NCBI RefSeq assembly: GCF_002506515.1
Contig: NZ_DAXS01000012.1
Location: 313-15,037 of the forward strand
Reading direction: 5' to 3'
Length of the DNA stretch: 14,725 nucleotides
Origin: Caldivirga sp. UBA161
GTDB taxonomy: Archaea > Thermoproteota > Thermoprotei > Thermoproteales > Thermocladiaceae
Part shown: positions 7,059 through 12,681 of the stretch, in pieces
Layout of the letters: the number at the start of each line of letters is the position of its first letter
Position numbering within the stretch: position 1 is the stretch's first letter
Notes under the pieces: generated by a model
What the model saw: the letters and a program-made list of their open reading frames with translations, nothing else
What the model was told of the DNA's origin: nothing
The model's database searches: none
Translations under genes and position numbers: made by a program

Positions 7059-7510
7059 CGTTTACAGCCCTCTTCTTTCCCCTAGCCTTTAGGCTGAGGT
7101 ACGGTAGGCCTAAGGCTGAGGGTAGGAGGGTTAACTTAATTATGCCCATAAGGGAGGTAATAACTAAGGGTATTTTCGCATCATGTAATGATAATTTAAG
7201 GTACGTTGTGAATCTTATTAATGAGAATAGGGTTAGGGCTGTGGTGGTTATTGATGAAGAGCAGAGGCCTAGGTCAATAATAACGATAACTACCCTGCTG
7301 GAGATTGATCCTAATGAGTATGAAAGGCTTAGGGTTTGCGACGTCCAACTTGATGATATTGAAGTAGTTAATGAGAATGTTAAGGTTGGCGAGGTTTTAC
7401 GAAGATTCAGGGAGACTGAAACTTCAGTAATAGCTGTAATAGATAAGGAAGGTAAATTACTGGGAGTAGTTTACGAGAGGGAATTATTGAGAAAAATAAT
7501 GGAAGCCTAG
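7049..7510 (+). CDS. C-terminal part of the split antiporter: last membrane helix plus CBS pair
   Basis: The open frame continues upstream of 7049 without a convincing start; TTG at 7049 is only the first possible start codon. The first residues (AITFTALFFPLAF) finish the last membrane helix of the antiporter domain. A basic linker follows, and then about 120 residues form two CBS repeats. The first begins near MPIREVITKG and includes RAVVVIDEE; the second begins near VCDVQLDDI and includes SVIAVIDKEGKLLGVV. CBS pairs bind adenine nucleotides and regulate transporters and channels. No Shine-Dalgarno sequence or TATA box is placed to give a separate protein, so this is best read as the second half of the gene starting at 6012, needing a one-base frame correction or slip. 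Confidence 0.75.
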   Translation: MAITFTALFFPLAFRLRYGRPKAEGRRVNLIMPIREVITKGIFASCNDNLRYVVNLINENRVRAVVVIDEEQRPRSIITITTLLEIDPNEYERLRVCDVQLDDIEVVNENVKVGEVLRRFRETETSVIAVIDKEGKLLGVVYERELLRKIMEA

Positions 7511-7743
7511 TTCCGTTTCCTTATGCCCACTGTTGGCTTAGGTTGGCTTCAGTAATTCCCCTCCATGGGGTAATTTAATGTAAATGCATTGCGTTAGCAT
7601 GAGTTCATGGTTTCATAGAGTTAATTACAGGATTCTTACAATATGTGGTAATGTAATCATGTTACCTAATGAATTTACAGAATATTAATATAGTGGCTTA
7701 ATGTGAAATAAGAGTTAAATACGATATTCATGAACAATAATGA
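7511..7743. other. 233-base spacer with two small hairpins
   Basis: No coding frame was recognised. One hairpin pairs CCCC with GGGG around TCCAT (7558-7570), extended by AATT/AATT across a one-base bulge (7554-7575). A second at 7647-7666 pairs GGTAATGT with ATGTTACC, including two G-T pairs, around AATC. The distal end holds the promoter of the DsrE-like gene. Confidence 0.35.
7713..7721 (+). promoter_or_regulatory. TATA box of the DsrE-like gene
   Basis: AGTTAAATA, preceded by the purine-rich GAAATAAG, is centred about 27 bases before the ATG at 7744, so the transcript should be leaderless. Confidence 0.55.
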
Positions 7744-8100
7744 ATGAGTGAAGGTAAAGGTAGGGTCATTTTCTTCACTACAATGCCTCCCTCAGAGGAG
7801 GATAGGCTTCAGGCAATGTTGAGGATTGCATTAATAGCGTCATCATTGGGTTATGAGGTGATAATTTACCTCGCATTATATTCAGTAATGATTGTTAAGA
7901 GGAATGTGTTTGAAAAATTAAGCGACAGTGTAAGGAGTATGATGGCTGATGCCGTGAAGAGGAATGTTAAGATCATGGCATGTAGGGTAGCGATGAATGG
8001 TTTCAATGTTAAGGAAGAAGAACTCTTAGATGGTGTTACTACTGCGGAGCCAAGGGAACTCTTTGAGATGGCTAAGAATGCTATTACTTTATCCTGGTAA
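7744..8100 (+). CDS. DsrE/DsrF-like family protein
   Basis: This soluble protein of 118 residues has the alpha/beta fold pattern of the DsrE/DsrF family. The first strand is RVIFFTTMPPS, a helix with LQAMLRIALIASSLGYEV follows, then a second strand VIIYLALYSVMIV. A strand ends in the family cysteine, KIMAC80, followed by RVAMNGF. Members act in sulfur relay (as in the Tus and Dsr systems) or are uncharacterised; C80 sits where a persulfide-carrying cysteine is found in some relatives. No partner such as TusA, DsrF, DsrH or a rhodanese is nearby. The gene has its own leaderless-type promoter and is not part of the permease operon, which starts from a separate TATA box. The family call is fairly good; the specific role is unknown. 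Confidence 0.7.
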   Translation: MSEGKGRVIFFTTMPPSEEDRLQAMLRIALIASSLGYEVIIYLALYSVMIVKRNVFEKLSDSVRSMMADAVKRNVKIMACRVAMNGFNVKEEELLDGVTTAEPRELFEMAKNAITLSW

Positions 8101-8165
8101 TATTAATTAATGCCTACCCTTAACGGTGAAGGATTCCTGGCATTATGTAATTCTTATGAATAAAA

Positions 8166-8177
8166 CTTAAAAATATA
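8166..8177 (+). promoter_or_regulatory. Promoter of the permease operon
   Basis: CTTAAAAATATA, with AATAAAA just upstream, is centred about 26 bases before the ATG at 8197. It is one of the clearest leaderless-type promoters in the window. Confidence 0.65.
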
Positions 8178-8196
8178 GTATGGTTCTGCTGCGTTT

Positions 8197-9222
8197 ATGC
8201 CTTCTATGGCGGTTTACATTACCAGGAGGATCATAAACATGTTCATTACGCTACTGCTTCTAATAGCCATTGTCTTCACGTTAATTCACGTACTTGCCCC
8301 ATCACCTTATGCATTAGCTAGGATATGGGTTGGGGCTAGGGTTACTCCACAGGCTCTTCAAGCAGTGATTAAGGCTTATGGGCTTGATAAGCCGCTTTAC
8401 ATTCAATTCATAAACTATGTGGCTGATGTATTCACTGGGAACTTCGGTATTGATACAATGTTTAAGAGACCTGTACTGCAGGTAATGGCCACTTACCTAC
8501 CGTATACCCTTCAATTGGTCTTAACGGGTACAGTAATAGCACTCATAATAGGTGTATTCACTGGTGCTGTGGCTGGGGCTAAGAAGGATACTGGTACTGA
8601 TTACGCAATAAGAGTGATTTACCTTGTGACTTGGTCAATGCCCCCATTCCTAGTAGCCATACTACTACAGTTACTAATAGCCTACTACCTGGGCCTACTA
8701 CCGGCTACTGGTGTTGTTAATCCATTATACACTGCACCTAAGCCAATTACTGGATGGCCCCTATTAGATGCCGCCATTGAGCATGATTGGCCATACTTCA
8801 TTAGTATGATTAGGCACTTAATATTACCAGCTACCTCTCTGGCCCTTGTATCCTTCGGCTTAACCACTAGGTTAATGAGGAATACCATGATTGATGTTAT
8901 TAATAAGGATTACATAAGGACTGCAATAATGAAGGGCCTACCTGAGAGGAGCGTCATATATAAGCATGCCATGAGGAATGCCTTAATACCAATAATAACC
9001 ATAGCCGTACTCGCCTTCGCCACATCAATAGCTGGGGCAGTGGTTATTGAGGATATCTTCCAGTACCACGGCATGGGTTGGTTTACAACGCAGGCATTAT
9101 TTAACCTTGATTACCCAACAATACTTGGCTTCACATTCATAGTGGGTATATCAATAATGGTGGCTAACCTAGTGGCTGACTTACTATACGCAGTAATTGA
9201 CCCTAGGATAAGGCTTGAGTAA
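8197..9222 (+). CDS. Opp/Dpp-type ABC importer permease, DppB-like
   Basis: The 341-residue integral membrane protein is the first permease of a dipeptide/oligopeptide-type importer. It matches the DppB/OppB pattern: a first membrane helix near residues 12-32 after YITRRIINM, a large external loop containing ALQAVIKAYGLDKPLYIQF, then five further helices. The cytoplasmic EAA loop that contacts the ATPase is DYIRTAIMKGLPERSVIYKH, followed by AMRNALIP. The C-terminus, LLYAVIDPRIRLE, is typical of the family. The start at 8197 is set by the TATA spacing; an ATG at 8206 is a minor alternative. The second permease follows directly, and the matching ATPases and binding protein are encoded within 4.5 kb downstream. 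Confidence 0.93.
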   Translation: MPSMAVYITRRIINMFITLLLLIAIVFTLIHVLAPSPYALARIWVGARVTPQALQAVIKAYGLDKPLYIQFINYVADVFTGNFGIDTMFKRPVLQVMATYLPYTLQLVLTGTVIALIIGVFTGAVAGAKKDTGTDYAIRVIYLVTWSMPPFLVAILLQLLIAYYLGLLPATGVVNPLYTAPKPITGWPLLDAAIEHDWPYFISMIRHLILPATSLALVSFGLTTRLMRNTMIDVINKDYIRTAIMKGLPERSVIYKHAMRNALIPIITIAVLAFATSIAGAVVIEDIFQYHGMGWFTTQALFNLDYPTILGFTFIVGISIMVANLVADLLYAVIDPRIRLE

Positions 9223-9232
9223 GGTGATTGCA

Positions 9233-10135
9233 ATGTCAGTAGCAGTATTCGAGAACCCTAAATTAACCCTGAAGGTTCTTTTAAGGAATCCATTATCGGC
9301 AATTGGCTTAATCATAATTGCGCTATTCCTAGCCTGGTCACTTATTGAGGGTTCACTGCAGATTATTGGTTCATTGACTAGGCACCCAAGCCTAGGCTGG
9401 ATTCTATTGCCTCATAATCCCATGGCTGTTAATTTAGCTGCCGGTAATGAACCCCCATCCCTCAAGTACCTACTCGGCACTAATGCCGAGGGTCAGGATA
9501 TACTCAGTAGGATACTTTATGCAGCACCCATTGATGCATCAGTGAGCATAATAACAGTCTTATCGGCGATAATTATAGGTGGTTTCCTAGGCATATTGGC
9601 TGGTTACTATGGTGGTTGGATTGATGAGATTATCAGTAGGATAACTGATGCCTTCCTCTCAATACCAGGCTTAATACTGTTACTTGCATTAACAATACTC
9701 ATTGGTTCAGGCTACTTCCAGTCAATGACAGCCTTAATAATTGTTTGGTGGCCAATATACGCTAGGTTATCTAGGGCTCAAACACTATCAATAAAGGGTA
9801 GGTACTTCATTGACTCAGCCAAGTTATCTGGGTTAAGCGACTTCTGGATACTGATGAGGCATGTTTTCCCAAATACAATAGACCCAGTCCTAGCCTACGC
9901 TACATTAGACTTCGGTAATGTGATACTAACCTACGCTACATTAGGATTCCTCGGGATTGGTATTAAGCCACCCACACCTGAGTGGGGCGAGATGGTTAGT
10001 GCAGGGTTAAATGAATTACCAGCCTACTGGTGGACTGCAATATTCCCAGGCCTAGTAATAACAATAATTGCCCTCAGCTTCGCCCTAGTTGGTGATGGAT
10101 TACAGGATATCTTAACGGGTAGGGTGAATTACTGA
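9233..10135 (+). CDS. Opp/Dpp-type ABC importer permease, DppC-like
   Basis: This second permease pairs with the preceding DppB-like protein. It has 300 residues from the ATG at 9233. That start is preferred because GGTGA (9223-9227), directly after the upstream stop codon, is a Shine-Dalgarno sequence five bases away. A TTG at 9215 would add six residues and overlap the upstream gene. The family features are all visible: an N-terminal helix (LSAIGLIIIALFLAWSLI), the motif LGTNAEGQDILSRILYAAPI typical of DppC, and an EAA loop DSAKLSGLSDFWILMRHVFP. The C-terminus, GDGLQDILTGRVNY, is near the family's usual end. Its last seven bases overlap the 3' end of the convergent minus-strand operon. Confidence 0.93.
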   Translation: MSVAVFENPKLTLKVLLRNPLSAIGLIIIALFLAWSLIEGSLQIIGSLTRHPSLGWILLPHNPMAVNLAAGNEPPSLKYLLGTNAEGQDILSRILYAAPIDASVSIITVLSAIIIGGFLGILAGYYGGWIDEIISRITDAFLSIPGLILLLALTILIGSGYFQSMTALIIVWWPIYARLSRAQTLSIKGRYFIDSAKLSGLSDFWILMRHVFPNTIDPVLAYATLDFGNVILTYATLGFLGIGIKPPTPEWGEMVSAGLNELPAYWWTAIFPGLVITIIALSFALVGDGLQDILTGRVNY

Positions 10136-10572
10136 TAGTAACCCAGTTCCCTAAGCCTATTAATAATAAGCTTCTGCACAATCCAGGGCTCCTTCACATC
10201 CCAAAGCCTAACACCGTAACCACCGCCACCGCTAATCAATATTACTTGCCTACTCTTACTGGAGGTGATTAAGATAACTGAACCACAGTTGAATACCCTA
10301 GCCAATAGGCCCTGCGACACTAATACATCCTCAATATCCCAGTACTTCAGCCTCATTCCCCTACCAAATAACCCCCTAAACTCAATGTAATCACTGGTTA
10401 CTTCATAAGTGTGGGCATGCTTAAATAATGCGTAGGCCATTACCATTACCCAGTACATTAGGATGAAGATGAGTAATGATATAAGTTTACTAACATTAAG
10501 TAGGGGTAGGATAATGACTAGTGGTATTATTGCCTTAACCACTGTCTTACTTATGATTGGCCTAAGAATCAT
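10129..10572 (-). CDS. Small membrane protein with PH-like (bPH2/YdbT-type) domain
   Basis: This protein has 147 residues. Two hydrophobic segments lie close together at about residues 11-25 and 29-49, forming a probable helical hairpin. A soluble beta-rich part then begins YEVTSDYIEFRGLFGRG and includes WDIEDVLVSQGLLARVFNCG and a strand VILIT. This order of features fits the bacterial/archaeal PH-like (YdbT) domain, whose role is mostly unknown. It is the last gene of the ATPase operon: its ATG comes one base after the stop of the preceding oppF-like gene, and GAGGT just upstream could be its Shine-Dalgarno sequence, at a short spacing. It may be a membrane accessory to the transporter, but that rests on position alone. 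The 3' end overlaps the permease gene by seven bases. Confidence 0.7.
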   Translation of the reverse strand: MILRPIISKTVVKAIIPLVIILPLLNVSKLISLLIFILMYWVMVMAYALFKHAHTYEVTSDYIEFRGLFGRGMRLKYWDIEDVLVSQGLLARVFNCGSVILITSSKSRQVILISGGGGYGVRLWDVKEPWIVQKLIINRLRELGYYQ

Positions 10573-10573
10573 A

Positions 10574-11551
10574 CTACCTCTTCACGTATAGCCAGCATGC
10601 CACGTATATACCCTTCTTAACCTCAACCATAGGAGGCTCCTCCCTACGGCAAATATCCATGGCGAAGGGGCACCTTGGATGAAACCTACAACCACTGGGT
10701 GGGTTAATTAGGCTACCAACCTCACCTGTGGGTGGTTTCAAATCCCTCTTCCCAATATCAGGTATTGACTCTATTAGGGCTTGGGTGTAGGGATGCTGAG
10801 GCTCCTTCAATACGCTCAATGTTTCACCAGACTCCACGACCTTACCCATGTACATTACCATTATCTTATCACTAAGGTACCTCGCCACAGATATATTGTG
10901 CGTTATGAGTAGGTAAGTTAACTTATGCCTATTCTGGAGTTCAGCCAGTAGGTTAAGTACCTGCGATTGAGTGGATACATCAAGGGCCGAGGTTGGTTCA
11001 TCAAGAACAATGAATTCAGGATTACTTATCACAGCCCTAGCCACGGCAACTCTCTGCCTCTGCCCACCACTAAGGTCACTTGGCCTCCTCTCAGCAAGGG
11101 ACTGCTCAAGCCCAACCTCCTCCATAATCTTAAACACCCTTTCACTCAAATCCCTCCCCTTAACTCCCCTAGCCAATAATGGCTCAGCAATAATATCCCT
11201 AACCCTCATCCTTGGGTCAAGGCTTGAATATGGGTCCTGGAAAACCATTTGAACCCTCGTCCTAAACCTCTTCAATTCACGGCCTTTAAGTGAGGTGACG
11301 TCGACGCCATTAAAGAATATTTTACCAGACGTGGGAGCCTCCAGTGTTGTTAATAACCTACCTAGGGTTGTCTTACCACTACCACTCTCACCAACTAGGG
11401 CTGTTGTTAAGGTCCTCTCCACGGTTATGTTAACGTTATCCACAGCCCTAACGAATACCGGCTTCTCCCTGAAGATCCTCTCCAGTAATCCATACTTCTT
11501 AGCTAGGAACCACTTGGATAATTCCTTCGTTTTAATTAATACTTCAGGCAT
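10574..11551 (-). CDS. Opp/Dpp-type ABC importer ATPase, OppF/DppF-like
   Basis: This 325-residue cytoplasmic ATPase energises the importer. Visible motifs are Walker A GESGSGKTT (54-62), Q-loop VFQDPYSSLDP (103-113), signature LSGGQRQR (160-167), Walker B FIVLDEP (180-186) and switch histidine H218 in ITHN, where most relatives have ITHD. The C-terminal oligopeptide-transporter extension is present (NPPSGCRFHPRCPF) with C288, C294, C301 and C319; in this family such cysteines can bind an iron-sulfur cluster. The N-terminal insertion around FLAKKYGLLERIFREK is typical of the F-type rather than the D-type subunit. Its ATG overlaps the end of the upstream oppD-like gene by eight bases, with GAGGTG as Shine-Dalgarno eight bases ahead, so the two are translationally coupled. 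Confidence 0.93.
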   Translation of the reverse strand: MPEVLIKTKELSKWFLAKKYGLLERIFREKPVFVRAVDNVNITVERTLTTALVGESGSGKTTLGRLLTTLEAPTSGKIFFNGVDVTSLKGRELKRFRTRVQMVFQDPYSSLDPRMRVRDIIAEPLLARGVKGRDLSERVFKIMEEVGLEQSLAERRPSDLSGGQRQRVAVARAVISNPEFIVLDEPTSALDVSTQSQVLNLLAELQNRHKLTYLLITHNISVARYLSDKIMVMYMGKVVESGETLSVLKEPQHPYTQALIESIPDIGKRDLKPPTGEVGSLINPPSGCRFHPRCPFAMDICRREEPPMVEVKKGIYVACWLYVKR

Positions 11552-12512
11552 AGAGGTGGCACCTCACTCTCCTATTCTCAACACTCTTAAGTTGAGGCAT
11601 CACTTTAATACAAGTATCGGTGGCGTATGGGCACCTTGGGTGGAATCTGCAGCCACTGGGTGGGTTAATTAGGCTTGGTACAGCACCACTTATTATGGGT
11701 AACTTACCCTCATGCTTACTTATCCTAGGTAAGCTACTCAATAACCCCTGCGTATATGGGTGGTAGGGTTTATTAACTACATCACTCATTAACCCCTCTT
11801 CAACAATCTGCCCTGCGTACATTACCATCACTCTATCCCCAATTATTGATGCTACAGCCAAATCATGGGTTATGAATATTATTGATAAGTTGTACTCGTT
11901 CTTAAGATCCTTAAGCAATTTAAGTATCTGCGCCTGAACAGTCACATCTAGTGCTGAGGTTGGTTCATCAGCAATATACAGTTTAGGCCTCATTAGGAGG
12001 CCCATGGCTATCATAATCCTCTGAATCTGACCACCGCTTAATTGATGGGGATACCTCTCTATTATAACCTCAGGGTCAGGCATCCTCACATCCCTAAGCG
12101 TGCTTATTATCTCCTTCAAGGCTCCCCCTTCATCGAATGGCTCATTACTCCTAAGGTACCTAATCTTAACAGCCTCCATTAACTGATCCTTAATCTTATA
12201 GACTGGGTTAAGGCTGTTAGCCGGCTCCTGAAACACCATAAATATGCCAGTACCCCTAACAGCCCTTAATTCACCCGGGCTCAACTTAGCTAAATCCACT
12301 CCATCAAAGATAATACTCCCCCTAAACCTAGCATTAGGCGGCAGTAGCCTACTTATGGCTAAGGCAAGCGTCGACTTACCTGAACCACTCTCACCAACCA
12401 CTGCAATGGACTCCCCCCTATTCAATGTGAAGGATACGTCATCAAGAGCCTTAACAGTACCAAAAGGCGTCCTATATGTAACACTAAGGCTATTAACCTC
12501 TAATAGAGTCAC
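11544..12512 (-). CDS. Opp/Dpp-type ABC importer ATPase, OppD/DppD-like
   Basis: The partner ATPase has 322 residues from the GTG at 12512. Motifs are Walker A GESGSGKST (40-48), Q-loop VFQEPANSLNP (93-103), signature LSGGQIQR (158-165), Walker B LYIADEP (178-184) and ITHDL. The C-terminal extension NPPSGCRFHPRCPY with four cysteines is present. The open frame extends to an ATG at 12560, but the GTG start is preferred. A TATA box (12535-12542) lies inside that extension exactly 26-27 bases before 12512, and the protein then begins (M)TLLEVNSLSVTYR, as the family normally does. It is the first gene of a minus-strand operon oppD-like, oppF-like, PH-like, and is divergent from the binding-protein gene. 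Confidence 0.92.
   Translation of the reverse strand: MTLLEVNSLSVTYRTPFGTVKALDDVSFTLNRGESIAVVGESGSGKSTLALAISRLLPPNARFRGSIIFDGVDLAKLSPGELRAVRGTGIFMVFQEPANSLNPVYKIKDQLMEAVKIRYLRSNEPFDEGGALKEIISTLRDVRMPDPEVIIERYPHQLSGGQIQRIMIAMGLLMRPKLYIADEPTSALDVTVQAQILKLLKDLKNEYNLSIIFITHDLAVASIIGDRVMVMYAGQIVEEGLMSDVVNKPYHPYTQGLLSSLPRISKHEGKLPIISGAVPSLINPPSGCRFHPRCPYATDTCIKVMPQLKSVENRRVRCHLYA
11553..11565 (-). promoter_or_regulatory. Shine-Dalgarno in a perfect inverted repeat at the oppD/oppF junction
   Basis: On the minus strand GAGGT-GCC-ACCTC precedes the oppF-like ATG. The left arm contains the Shine-Dalgarno sequence GAGGTG, eight bases from the start. In RNA the arms could pair and hide it until a ribosome finishing the oppD-like gene opens the structure. 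This is inference from the sequence alone. Confidence 0.4.
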
Positions 12513-12534
12513 TTCAAGGCTAGGGATAGTAGAT

Positions 12535-12542
12535 AATATAAA
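12535..12542 (-). promoter_or_regulatory. TATA box of the ATPase operon
   Basis: TTTATATT on the minus strand, preceded by the purine-rich GGGTAAAA, is centred 26-27 bases before the GTG at 12512. It decides the start of the oppD-like gene. Confidence 0.65.
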
Positions 12543-12644
12543 TTTTACCCAGCCCCTCACTCATTATGTGCAATAATCCTTATTGAGTAATGGGAACTGC
12601 ATTGGCCTTAAATGAAGGCATGAATGTTAGTTAACCCTATTGTA

Positions 12645-12660
12645 ATAAAACTTTTAAACT
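12645..12660 (+). promoter_or_regulatory. Promoter of the substrate-binding-protein gene
   Basis: ATAAAACTTTTAAACT contains a TTTTAAA core centred 27 bases before the ATG at 12682. It stands back to back with the ATPase-operon promoter about 110 bases away, so the intervening spacer could hold shared control sites; no clear operator repeat was seen there. Confidence 0.6.
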
Positions 12661-12681
12661 TTAGAAATAAGGGGGCAGTTT

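Noticed and set aside
7511..7743. RNase P RNA hidden in a spacer
   Set aside because: All spacers were read for the conserved GAGGAAAGTC-like and ACAGAA-like blocks; only an isolated ACAGAA near 7675 was found.
10690..11675. Shared 20-odd-base identity at 10691 and 11652
   Set aside because: Both copies encode the conserved NPPSGCRFHP motif of the paralogous ATPases; this is not a mobile repeat.
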